Source: Haliotis asinina
Taxonomy: Eukaryota > Mollusca > Gastropoda > Lepetellida > Haliotidae
Direction: 5' to 3'
NCBI RefSeq assembly: GCF_037392515.1
Contig: NC_090291.1
Span: 19,508,001 to 19,572,000, forward strand
DNA: 64,000 nt
Position numbers and translations under genes: made by a program. Positions 25,480-36,261 of this stretch are shown piece after piece (positions within the stretch are counted from its first letter, which is position 1; each line of letters starts with the position of its first letter). Below the pieces are notes generated by a model. That model saw only the letters and a list, made by a program, of their open reading frames with translations, was not told the origin of the DNA and did no database searches.

Positions 25480-27815
25480 TCCTATCGTACAGGAAGGTCA
25501 TTTTCCCAGAGTACTGCTTTCGAATCTGCCTGGCAAGATCCGGACTAGTCACCATATCGTACTCCAACGAGATCAACCTCAGAACAAGAACGACCTCAGA
25601 GGAGTTAGCCTAAGGATACCTCCCCCAACCAGTCACCTTTTCGAGGACGCCTCCACCCAATGATGGGGTGCTCACTTGGGGTTGGACCAGATGGCAGGTA
25701 CCTAATCGGCAGACCAGAAGGACCGACACATCAATGTGTTGGAGTTGGACGCTGGTCCACAGGTCCGTTCCCCCCAGGCACCAGACCTTACTGGTCCACA
25801 CGGACATCTCAGTCGCAGCCTGGACGATCAACCAACAAGGCTCGACCAGAGCCACTCCTCTCCTAGACCTGACACTCCATCTGTTCGAACTGGTAGACAG
25901 GCTCCACCTGAGCATCCACGCAGTTCACATCCCAGGAGCCAAGAACACCCTGGCAGACCCATGGACGTTTCAGTCCCTCTGTCTCCAGTTCAGCAGGCCC
26001 ATGCTGGATCTGTTCACCACCAGGCTGAACTGCCAGCTCCCGATTTACGCATCCCCAGTGCCGGACCCAGTGCCCTGTGCCCTCGACGCACTATCTTGGG
26101 AAGGGATGGACGCTTATGCCTTCCCTCCACCAGTGATTCTAGCACAGGTAGTAGCTAAGCTTCAGACCACGAAATCCATCAGACTGCTTCTGGTGGCTCC
26201 CATGTGACACGCTCGACCCTGGTTCATTCCCCTTAGCAGACTTATTTGGATCCCTCTCCGGAGGGATCTACTCCTAAGCAAGCCAAGTGGCCACGTTCAT
26301 GAAAACCCTCAGGTATTCGATCTGCACGTTTGGCTTGTACTCAAAGGGGGCTCAGGAAGAGCAGATACTCCAAGCGAGTAACCTCCGCCCTGGCTTCCTC
26401 ACAGAGGAAAACCACTCAGAAGCTCTACGACTTCCAGTGGGGCTCCTTTTCAACCTCCTGTGAGGACCACAGCGTGGAGGCGGATTCTGCAACTATGCCC
26501 CAGATACCTGACTATCTGGTTCAAATGCGCAATGTCAAGGGGCTCAAGGCCTCATCCATTAACACCAATCTGGCGGCAATCATGTCCGTTGTAAGGAAGA
26601 GGTCGTTGGGACTGGACATTTTGGTGCTGAGGGAACTAATCAAGTCTTTCCGACAAGCAGTGGGATTTGGCGGTGATCCTTGACCACCTCAAGTCAGATT
26701 TTTCATGAGCCTCTGGACGAACCTTCCATATCCCTTCCCGAGGGCCATTGGTAGACCCTGCAGAGGAGGGAGCACTCTCTCTCTTTGCACCACGAGGGCC
26801 CTACGAGTATATACCTACCACACCCGCTCCCTCAGACAGGGGCAGTGGAGGCTCTTCCTCCCTCACTCCCAGAGGAGCAAACGGGAGATCGACAGGAGAG
26901 CGCTTGGAGTCTACCTTCGGTCCACCATTATGGAGGCCTACAAGAGTCAGGACAGGCCAGTTCTGCCTCGAACTAACCCACACGACATTGCGGTGGTGGA
27001 CTTCATGGTGGGCTGCTTCTGGAAGTCTGGCTTGTTGTTCACCAACCACTATTTAAGAGGTCTCTCCAAAGAGGATCTGGCGGGCATTTTGAGGTCTTTG
27101 CTCAGCAAAGAATGAGGGCTCCTCACCCTTTGAGTCGGCGCAGTGTTCCTCCTCCTTAGGAGGCCCACATTCCTCCACTTCTCGATAGGTCTCAAGCCTT
27201 TGTTTGTGCTAATAAACACTTCTGTTGTTTATCGCTACTCCTTCGGTTTTGTGCTGTCTTTTATTGTGTTGGGTTTCCATTCTGGGGTTGCCATCCGCTC
27301 CCCATCCGCTCCCCTAGCGAAGGGGTCTGGGCAACGGTTCATGTCCTACCCGCACTCTAGTGCGGGGACGGATGCTTCCGTAAGGTCGCTCCCCTCAGGG
27401 TTTCTTGGTCCTTCTTGAAGTAGAGATGCACAGGCGAGGTCTAGCGTCCACACTCTCAGCCCTTCACCTCTGTGCCATTCTCAGCAGTGTTGGCTTTCTT
27501 TCCTGATAAGTATATGAGAAATATAACATTTTTGATTAAATATCATTTTTTATACTTACCTGGTAGAAAGCCAACAATTGGAAGTTCCCGCCCAGCCTCC
27601 CCTCCTGAGGGTTTTATTAACTGCCTCGCTGGGTAAGGGAATGATGGGTACAGGTCATCTCGTGACCTGGGTGACCTACTGCCCATATGTTGACCTCGAG
27701 TCTCTACTTTGTGAGAGAAATTGATTAAGCACCACTCAAGTGGGCAATGTTGGCTTTCTACCAGGTAAGCATAAAAAATGTCATTTAGTCAAAAATGTTA
27801 TGTTCTAGACAAACA
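25480..27815 (+). mobile_element. DIRS-like tyrosine-recombinase retroelement nested in the Polinton (fossil)
   Basis: A GC-richer block inside the Polinton. The first part resembles DIRS RNase H and the following linker (IHAVHIPGAKNTLADPW, MLDLFTTRLNCQLPIYASP, ALDALSWEGMDAYAFPP). The later part resembles DIRS-type tyrosine recombinase (ASSINTNLAAIMSV, TRALRVYTYHTRSLRQGQ, CFWKSGLLFTNHYLRGLS). The right end (about 27475-27815) has internal inverted repeats around gttggctttct...agaaagccaac, as DIRS ends do. The left border is approximate, and the 5' gag/RT part is not seen. Broken and truncated, with several interruptions. Confidence 0.8.
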
Positions 27816-27994
27816 GAATGGGGCTGTATCTGGAAATATGAAGGAAATATTAAAGGAAGTGCAGACGGATTTTGGCTGAAATAAGCAAAATAAAATGTCA
27901 GCTGGAAAAAGAGTGCGATACTTGGAATATACAGAGCTTTAAACTACATAGATTTCGCTGATACCAACCTAATGGCAGCTAGCATGGGATTAGG

Positions 27995-28267
27995 GTGAGT
28001 GAGTGAGTGAGTTTAGTTTTACGCCGCACTCAGCAATATTACAGCTATATGGCGGCGGTCTGTAAATAATCGAGTCTGGACCAGACAATCCAGTGATCAG
28101 CAACATGAGCATCGATCTGCGCAATTGGGAACCGATGACATGTGCCAACCAAGTCAGCGAGCCTGACCACCCGATCCCGTTAGTCGCCTCTTACGACAAG
28201 CATAGTCACCTTTTATGGCAAGCATGGGTTGCTGAAGGCCTATTCTACCCCGGGACCTTCACGGGGC
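27995..28267 (+). repeat. SINE inserted in the Polinton, with target duplication
   Basis: A well-preserved copy of the gtgagtgagtttagttttac family ending in cccgggaccttcacgggg. It is flanked by perfect 12-bp direct repeats catgggattagg (27983-27994 and 28268-28279). It is therefore younger than the Polinton. Confidence 0.9.
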
Positions 28268-28268
28268 C

Positions 28269-28697
28269 ATGGGATTAGGAGTGGTAGGAGTTGGTTTGTT
28301 GACAACAGTCATAGCAGCGCCGGTGGTGTTAGGACTTGAATTAGCGGCTGTAGCGATGGGAACAGTTAGGACGGTGTTTAGATTTGTATCCCACAAATTG
28401 AATTATAAAGCAAAGAAACACAATGAAATTAGAATACATGCTGTATCAAAATTAAACACAATAGAAGATCATGTTTCCACTGCACTCAATGATAACAAAA
28501 TCTCAGAAGATGAATTTTGCTTGATTCTAGGTGAACTAGAGAAGAACCAAATGAAGGAGGAAATTCAATCAAATGTTCATAAAACATATTCTATAAGCGA
28601 GGATGAGAAAAAAGTGCATAAAACAAGGGATACAACAAGCCCAACAGGCGTTTATTATGAAAACCAATGGCATGATAGAAGATACACTTTAAACTGA
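28269..28697 (+). other. Polinton small membrane protein gene (fossil)
   Basis: Encodes a hydrophobic Gly/Val/Ala-rich N-terminal stretch followed by a charged helical region with AVSKLNTIEDHVSTALNDNKISEDEFCLILGELEKN. I recognise this as a type of uncharacterised protein recurrent in invertebrate Polintons. A SINE lies directly upstream. Function unknown. Confidence 0.5.
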
Positions 28698-29180
28698 TGT
28701 GAAATCAATATAGTCCTGTGGACAGCTGACTGCAAGTCACCACACCCCAGTGGACAGCCAACTGCAAGCCTGTGCACCACCACCATCTTATAGAGAGCAG
28801 TTCATACTATTAGAGATTTATTCACACCTATGTATAATAATGGATTTGTGGTGTGTTGAAAATATATCATTTACTGATGTTGAGCCTCTGATTGTTAACA
28901 AACTCAATGAATTAGAGTATGGCATTTATCAACTGACTATTGTTATTAATGAAGATGTCTTCAAACAGTATTTTCTGACTGAATTCATTGCTGATTACAT
29001 ATATCAGGCTACCTAAATGATTATATCATCAGCAGTCAGCAGTGGGCTTGTGTGAAGGGAGACGGGTTGTGTCATTTTGGTTTCGGTGTCTTTGAAAGGG
29101 GGTCTAGATCTATGTTATTGATATTAAATATTTATTTCTTTGAACTGGTCTTGTGCCACCATTACTGGTACTACTCCTGG

Positions 29181-29880
29181 CTTGAATAAAAAATCATTAG
29201 GCAATAAGTTAAAAAGAAAATATTTACAATCTTACTTTCTCAAATATTGCAATGACTATACAATGGCTATGCACTGAAAGCAATACAAACGAAAGGCATA
29301 CAAACTCTAATATAACTCTAGTAAACTTTGAAATGGGGTTGAAACCAACCAATCCCTCACACAAAGGATCTTCACGGTCAACATCGCTTGCGCCACCATC
29401 TATGGGGTTTATAACAAGTCAATCAAACGGCTCAGTTTAACTGTAAGGATCTTCGTTATCAACGTCACTTGCAGCAGCATCGTCTACATCCATGTCACAA
29501 TCCTCCAAACCTGCATTGAATCCGAGGCTTCCTTGTAGTCGACTGTTCATATCCGTTACAGCCCACTTTTGTCCATTCAAAGCAATACCAGAAAGCTGGA
29601 CACATTTGACTCAACATGGAATTAAATAATATGCAGGATTCTATTCGGAAAAAAAATCCGATTAGTAGTCCATGGACTTCTAAACGAGAGGGCTTGCTTG
29701 GTATGTCCAGTTTTAACAGTTCTAAATCTTAAGATATTATATATGTTTGATCACTGCTCACAACCATGTTTGTCTGGATTTTCTCCCTGACTGACTACGC
29801 CATGTTGATGACTTATGGTCAGAATTTCATGAACTTCCTTTGCGTTCAGTGATTTGTTTTTGTCAAATTCATGAACGTTT
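29181..29880. other. A2 intron 3 DNA right of the Polinton, absent from A1
   Basis: About 700 bases without a counterpart in A1 intron 3, except the short cctgcattgaatccgaggct. It includes two related 40-base blocks (ggatcttcacggtcaacatc and ggatcttcgttatcaacgtc). On the minus strand a short acidic stretch (MDVDDAAASDVDNEDPYS then stop) can be read, but no gene is supported. It may belong to an older element into which the Polinton went. Confidence 0.4.
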
Positions 29881-30466
29881 GTGTCGATATTCCTCGCTTT
29901 TAGAATGTTCAAGAAATGTTCTTTCTTATCTAGTTACATAATAGTTATCTCCCCTATCAAATTCAAGAGAACTAACTTGTTTTGTGGAAGGTCACCCTAT
30001 ACGAGCAGTAAACAGACTGATGACGTCACCCATGAACTTTCATGAATCTGTCCATTAAAGTATGTACACCGGCGATTCAGTGCTAAAATTGAAGCGTAGG
30101 GTTAGGGTATGTAAGGAACATATAACATGTACATGTGTCAGTCATACGGCGTTCTTCTTCCAGCTTCCCTCCTCTTAGAATGATACCGAAGACACGATAA
30201 TCGATGTCTGTACCATATATGTCTGCCTGCGGTGCAGCTATATAAGTTTTAGGTTTTTGGTATCACTGGTGGGCAGAATTTCATCACGATTTGCAATCAC
30301 TTGCCATTATCATCTTTTAATACTTATAAACTTACTTAAATGCATGTTAATGATATGGATAGATTGGGAATCTGTTTTAGCAGAGATGTTTGATTATGAT
30401 TATAGACACTGTTAGGCATTATTCATTTGTCAGTGTAAGTATATGGATGTATTAATATGGCTGTGA

Positions 30467-30722
30467 GTGAGTGAGTTAATATTTAACGTCACATCGGCAA
30501 TATCTCAGCCATATCGTGACGAGAACATTTAATACTGAAATGAAATATATGGATGTTATTAAAACCTGTCAACGAGGGACAGTAAAACAACTAGAATATC
30601 ACAAATGGGATTAAAACTAGTGTGGAAAGTTAAAACTAATATCACTATTTAGACGATACAATTTAAAAACAGACTATAGATCGCCAAGAACAGAAGGTAG
30701 ATCACCACACTAGGGACCATGG
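30467..30722 (+). repeat. Other SINE-like repeat with 13-bp target duplication
   Basis: Begins gtgagtgagttaatatttaa and contains cgtcacatcggcaatatctc and ccatatcgtgacgag, ending gggaccatgg. Direct repeats aatatggctgtga flank it (30454-30466 and 30723-30735), and A1 has the uninterrupted site near 3128. A shorter relative is in B2 intron 4 near 39312-39375. Confidence 0.85.
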
Positions 30723-30947
30723 AATATGGCTGTGAACGTACATCTGAATACTGTTTTACATAGGTATAACTTATACAACTGTAACCATATTCACTGTAAA
30801 TAGAATGTTTGATGCCACAGATCTGTTGTCAAAAGTCCAAACTCCTTGGGAGTTGGATACGGATCAACAAAAATATCCAACCTCGTCTACGTCCGGGCCA
30901 GGCGGATCATCATCCATCCGGATTATAACAGTAATAATGGTACGGTA

Positions 30948-32241
30948 CGAGGGTTGGCTGAAAGGTTCTAAGCCTCACAGTGAAAAAAAGTTACAAAGTC
31001 CACGTTTGTAATTTATTTTTCTACGTAGTCCCCTTCCAAGTTCACACACTTTTGCCAGCGATGCTGCGAGGCCCGAATCCCGGTCAGGAAGAAATCTTCT
31101 TCAGCTACCCTAAAAAAATCAGTCACAGCGGAAATGACGTCATCATTACTTGCAAAATGGCGACCGGCGAGTTCCTTTTTCATTTTGGGGAACAGGTGGA
31201 AGTCAGAAGGAGCCAAATCAGGTGAGTAAGGAGGATGGTCAATGAGTTCAAAGCCACAATCGCGGATTGTTGACATGGCCACCACCGATTTGTGAACAGG
31301 TGCATTGTCTTGGTGGAAGAGGACACCTTTAGCGATCATCCCTCGTCGTTTGGCTTTGATTGCTTCTCGCAACTGGTTCAGTAGATCAGCATAGTATCTG
31401 CCGTTGATAGTTTGACCTTTTTCAAGATAATCAATGAGCAGAATACCCCTGGAATCCCAAAAGACTGATGCCATCAACTTTCCAGCTGAAGGAACAGACT
31501 TGGCTTTCTTCGGAGCTGGTGAATCAGGATGCTTCCACTGTTTTGACTGTAGTTTTGTTTCTGGTTGAAAGTGATGTATCCAGGTCTCATCCATGGTTAC
31601 AAATCGTGCCACAAAATCATTGGGATCTGCTTCAAAACGACGCAAATTGTCAAGGGACGTCTGGAACCTGACACGTTTCTGTTCTGCTATCAAGAGCTTT
31701 GGCACCCATCTTGCAGAAACTTTAGTCATTCCTAATTCGTTGGTGATAATATGCTCAACCCTCTCATGAGAGATGCCCACTACACTAGCAATATGTCGAG
31801 TAGTCAATCGTCGATCATCCATCAACATATCGAGCACTCGCGTGATGTTTTCTGGAGTGGTTGCTGTTGAAGGCCTTCCTGAGCGTGGGTCATCAGCAAG
31901 GCTTTGTCTGCCACGCTTTAATTCTGCAGCCCACTTCTTTACTGTGGAAAATGAAGGAGCATCATCCCCTAGAGTGGAGACCATGTCAGCATGTATCTGT
32001 GTTGGGGACATCCCTTTCTTTTGCAAGTACTTGATGACTGCCCTGTATTCAGTTTTGTCCATTTCTGATGATTTCAGAGGGTAGGTTTACCAAAAGAGCT
32101 GTAGTTGAGATAAAACTATTAGTACGTTTGTAGTTCTTGTGTCTATGATTCACTAAATGATTGTCCTCATTGGTGGCAAACACCTGTCTCTACCTGGCGG
32201 GGAAAAACCACTCAGGCTGAGAACTTTTCGGCCAACCCTCC
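30948..32241 (-). mobile_element. Mariner transposon, about 1294 bp, apparently complete
   Basis: Inserted in A2 intron 4 just after the exon 4 donor. TA flanks both sides (30946-30947 and 32242-32243), and A1 shows the empty site gtacggtaattcctaatg at 3344-3361. The terminal inverted repeats read CGAGGGTTGGCTGAAAGG at the left and the complement of GGAGGGTTGGCCGAAAAG at the right. Size, TA target and D,D34D transposase place it in mariner. Confidence 0.95.
31013..32062 (-). CDS. Mariner transposase, 349 aa, uninterrupted
   Basis: Cut-and-paste transposase acting on the terminal repeats of its own element. The N-terminal helix-turn-helix region spans about residues 1-110 ([24 protein letters not shown]). 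The catalytic D,D34D triad is D158 (MDETWIHHF), D252 (HQDNAPVH) and D287 (SPDLAPSD), with exactly 34 residues between the last two. The linker motif is WVPKLL instead of the usual WVPHEL-like form. About 349 residues is normal for the family (about 345-355). No stop or frameshift is seen, so it may encode working protein, although the two terminal repeats differ at a few positions. It lies wholly within the element at 30948-32241. Confidence 0.93.
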   Translation of the reverse strand: MDKTEYRAVIKYLQKKGMSPTQIHADMVSTLGDDAPSFSTVKKWAAELKRGRQSLADDPRSGRPSTATTPENITRVLDMLMDDRRLTTRHIASVVGISHERVEHIITNELGMTKVSARWVPKLLIAEQKRVRFQTSLDNLRRFEADPNDFVARFVTMDETWIHHFQPETKLQSKQWKHPDSPAPKKAKSVPSAGKLMASVFWDSRGILLIDYLEKGQTINGRYYADLLNQLREAIKAKRRGMIAKGVLFHQDNAPVHKSVVAMSTIRDCGFELIDHPPYSPDLAPSDFHLFPKMKKELAGRHFASNDDVISAVTDFFRVAEEDFFLTGIRASQHRWQKCVNLEGDYVEK

Positions 32242-32465
32242 TAATGATAGCATGCCAATCGCACCTTCATAAAGGTGTATACCTTCTGAAAAGTACCATA
32301 CTAACAACATACCGCTGAGTATATCAGGAACAAATCGGGAGGGCAATTCATCTCTTGGTAAGACATTTGGTGGACAATATGGCCAGCGAGCTATAGCGTA
32401 TGGCTACGATTACATAAGAACCGTTATTAGACGATCCAGAAACAAAGTAGGCTATTTTGCAAGTA

Positions 32466-32615
32466 CATTTCGTAAGAGGCGATTAGCGTTATTGGGTGAT
32501 CGATGCTCATGCTGCTGATTACTAGATCATCTGAACCAGACTCGATTAATTACGTACTGGCTCCATATAGCTGGAATATTGCTGAGAGAGGCGTAAAAAA
32601 ACAAGCACTTGCAAT
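32466..32615 (-). repeat. SINE fragment, A2 intron 4
   Basis: Counterpart of 3580-3685, a little more complete at its left (cgtaagaggcgattagcg). Confidence 0.7.
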
Positions 32616-34697
32616 TTCAACACATGGTCTGGACCAGTCGCCAAATATGGAACAGCGTCATGACAATGGACACAGGTCATAAATCGGCTGAAGTTAACCA
32701 ACAGTGATCGCAGACTTAAGTTGGATGGGTAACCATTACAACAACCTGCACCCTGAAAGGTAGGGCTTCTGTCAACACTGAAACTTGTTCAACACATGCA
32801 GTGTGAGTTAATTCAAGAAACTTTGTTCACTCAGTGAGAAGAATAGGATGAGATGAAAATGTGACTGTTGACCTTTAGCACCCCAATGGGTTGCATTCTA
32901 GCCAGGAAGCTGAGAACGTGTGCCTACTGGTTGCTTAGTGATAAGGCAGCGTTTTGTGGTTTAGGCTAAATGAAAACAGTGAAATTTTTCTTGGGCATCG
33001 GCGCCTCACTTTTATTTGTGCCCATGACATTTTTTATTGCCATTTAAAAAACAATCATCTATTTGTCCATTATGAGAATGAGTGTGACTGAATCTACAAT
33101 TCATAAACATGTGCTACACTTCCCAAGCTGTATTTCTGAGAGAAATGGGGGAGGGGGGGGGGGAAATAAATATATGTTCCTTCCGTGTCACCTTTTTTCA
33201 TTCAAATCTTTTCTAAACATTTCTATCGCCCTCGTCACTTTTGACAAAAATGTGCCCAAGAAACATTATCTTTTTTATACAGCCTTATCTAGTCTGGTTA
33301 AAACCACGTACCCCACACTTCAGTAGAACTGGATCGGGTGGTCAGACTTAGTGACTTTGTTGGACGAGTGCTTTGTATCCAATGCATCAGCATAATCCTA
33401 CACAAAACATTAGTTTTAATAAGAGATCTGGAATATTGATGATAATGTAAATCAGCATTCATTCAAGTCGTTACTATTGCTTCCATTCGCCAAGGGACAA
33501 TGACATCGCTGTTGTGATTCTAAATGAAGCCCTGCCTCTGGGTGTGAAGACCGGTTTAAGAAGTATATGTCTACCCGAAGCTAGCACCTCTTATGACAGT
33601 AACCGTGGATGCATCACCGTCGGATGGGGAATTCAGAAAGGTAAGTATTTCAATACATAGTGAAGGCTCAATCGATTGAGAGTCGTATCCACAGTTACAA
33701 GGCCACATTGCAGGAATCATGGCATGACCAGTTCCAAGGCATAAATATGTCAAGGAGATATGTTTTATCTGTATCTTTCTTTTTAATTTCAGTGATTATG
33801 TTTCAGCTGAAACGATCTCTCACGTTTTCAAGAACTGTTTGCTGTATCACAGTCTTGCTTTGTGGTCAGTGATGGACATTCTTTCGAAATAAACAAAACA
33901 TAACTATAGACTCATATCGCAGTAAATACCACTCCACTTCTGAAATTTAAGGAAATGAAATTTAATTTATATTCCCGACTAAAACTAAGAATAACTTTCA
34001 TGGAAATGTGTTCTTTTCTATTAGCAGCTAATAAAAATGGGTGATATCCAATACGATTCGCATGGCGACTCAGGGGTCGCCCAGTGAGTCAATTCTTGCT
34101 TGCTCTTTTCAGAAAACGGTAATAGTTTTCCTGATAATCTTCAAAATCTACATGTGCCCTTGGTACCCCTGAACACCTGTCGAAGATCCTATGTGCCGGG
34201 TATTTTGTCACTGGATACTTTGATGCCTGTACGGTGCGTGGACATGTCTTGGACAGCATATTTTAAATACTCACATTTGATACCCATCATCTGGGATTTG
34301 GAATATTGTCCGAGCGGAATTTCTTGACTAGATTCAAGGGTAACCGTTTGGTTATTCGTTTAAAATTTAAAAGGTCTCAAATATGAAGTAATGTCTTTGC
34401 ACAACGATAGCACACACAATCATGCAAAAAAAAACATTATTGGCGTTTAAGTTAACATAAGAATGACTTTCATCTGAACTAAAGAGACTGTCAATAGAAA
34501 CTGAGTACTGATGTCGACTGAACTGTTTCTGACACATTCAAAGATTGTTCCAGGGTGATTGTGGCGGTCAACTGATTTGTCCTGAGGGGGACAAATGGGT
34601 TTTATACGGTGTGGTATCCAGAGGAGACCGAGCTCAGTCAGGAGTGTATACCTACGTCCCACAATATGTTGGCTCGATATTGTCACAAATACCTTAA

Positions 34698-36261
34698 CTA
34701 CTGGAACTCCCGGTGTGTTACTGTAAGCTGTAAATGTACACTGAACACATCTGAATCATGTGCATCAAAATTACTCATTAACGCATTTTGAAACCTTTTG
34801 TATCCTCATGGTTTGTTTGCATAGCTAAATGGTTATGTATTATTTAAGATGGAATATGTTGGATTAAAAAGACTTGAATGTTACATTGTCTGTAGAATGT
34901 AGATACAAGTTGGGGAATGGCGATCCAAGTAATCTATCCCAAAACAGTTGCCTCCCTTACTTGCATCAGGATTTGTGAATAGTGGTTTTCAGTGACAGTT
35001 TCGTCCTGATTAAGATAGAGACTTCATGTGTGAAGTCTTCACCTCTCCACAACAACCGTTAAGTTTCCAAAATTAGCATTGACCGAGTATTTAGGACAAG
35101 AGTGATGTCCATGCAATTACTGGTCTTCTTCAAACTGAATGCAATTTCAGATGAAAGACAAGAGTGAGCTCCCTTTATATGCCTAACTCTCAATATATAC
35201 ACACGCGCGCACGCGCACGCGCACACATACAGTCTGTACAGTCTTTACACCTGTAGTATTGTTATACAATGAAAAACCCTACTAGGTCACACGACACTTT
35301 GATGACCTCCCTGATTTCTCTTATGATAAGAGTGATGGCATAATGGCACAGCCTTGTTCATTCGTCATGATGGAAGGCCGGGTTTGAACTGATATTTCAC
35401 ATGTTCCTTTAAACTATGAAATGTTGTTCAAGGCGGCTCCAAATTAAGACCCCTAGTGCTCACTGATTATGACTCATATTTGGAATGATGATCACACTAG
35501 TTCTTTGTCATGATTTAAATAGGAAGCTGTTTACTTTCCCACAGTTTTTCACTGTGATCCGTTTGCAAAGATACGTGAGCATTACATAAGTGAAGAAGTA
35601 TCTTTGACTAGAAAATGTAATGAAAGGATTTGTTCAATCATATGGGATATTTCTTCTGTTGAGGTTTCAAATACAAGGATCTTCAGTCATTCTTTACATA
35701 GATTTCTTACACACACCCGAGTCCTTTTACACAAATAGTATATTTAATCATACATACAAGCAGTGTCGGCCTAGGGGTCATGTGTACACACGATTTTGAC
35801 AAAAAACATATTTACAAGACTGGGTTGGACAATGCGCCAGCGACACCTCTTCCTCGTCCACATCCCTCATTTTTAATAGAACGAGTCAAGTTCAAAATGT
35901 CTTTGTGGTACAAGGAAGTACATCTAACCGTCTGGTGTTGCCATCTTAACGATGCACAGGTCAACACGTACTGAATTGGCACCAGGACATTGCCCCCATG
36001 ACACATTGGCCAAAACTAGCTTCTTATTACTTAAGTGTTGGATGAACAACGATGACGTATCTCAGTTGGTACAACGTGTGTTGATAGGTCACAGGTGTGA
36101 GCAATTAGGTGCTTCTAGGCCTAGCCATCATCGGGGGTGTTATCGGCAATGCAGATATTTTGAAGAAACAAGGATTTACAGAAACGGCGAGAGAAAAGTA
36201 CCACAGATTTGGTTTTTGAAAGACGAGAGAATTCATCTTTTTCATTTCTACCACGTTCATG
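34698..36261. other. Intergenic region between A2 and B2
   Basis: Matches 5871-7470. Contains an ATTAAA near 34861, a shorter acgcgc tract near 35200-35230 and the B2 upstream region. No exon seen. Confidence 0.6.

Larger units (their letters stand above)
18829..29175 (+). mobile_element. Polinton (Maverick), broken, about 10.35 kb
   Basis: Fossil large DNA element in A2 intron 3. The ends are 136-bp inverted repeats (18829-18964 and 29040-29175) starting AGTAGTACCAG and ending in its complement, differing at about nine positions (6-7 percent). CCTGG flanks both sides, close to a Polinton target duplication with one base changed. Parts in order: protein-primed DNA polymerase, retroviral-type integrase, several small genes on the opposite strand, packaging ATPase, an inserted DIRS-like element, then two small plus-strand genes, the first carrying a SINE nearby. 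I could not recognise capsid or protease genes. It is clearly broken, with roughly half a dozen or more interruptions. End divergence and the nested insertions suggest moderate age, younger than the A-B duplication because A1 lacks it. Confidence 0.9.
16706..34697 (+). pseudogene. Trypsin-like serine protease A2 (broken copy of A1)
   Basis: Exons corresponding to A1 are 16706-16781, 17081-17200, 18189-18369, 30833-30939, 33494-33640, 34113-34233 and 34554-34697. Signal peptide and Cys module are intact. Exon 3 lacks five residues in frame and reads MPAIIGC where A1 has MPRVLNG, so no basic P1 residue remains and an extra Cys appears. The exon 4 acceptor is AA instead of AG (30831-30832). The exon 5 acceptor is also changed to AA, the next AG lying one base on and shifting the frame. 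Exon 6 has a deletion of about 40 bases that shifts the frame and removes the CAGY region. Exon 7 reads GDCGGQ, so the catalytic Ser is Cys, and the C220-type Cys is lost in a 9-base in-frame deletion. Intron 3 is more than 12 kb because of a Polinton. The stop codon and last exon frame are kept. Confidence 0.9.

Noticed and set aside
25736-26158. Overlapping second open frame in the DIRS-like region
   Set aside because: GC-rich shadow frame with no similarity to any protein I recognise. The other frame carries the DIRS signature.
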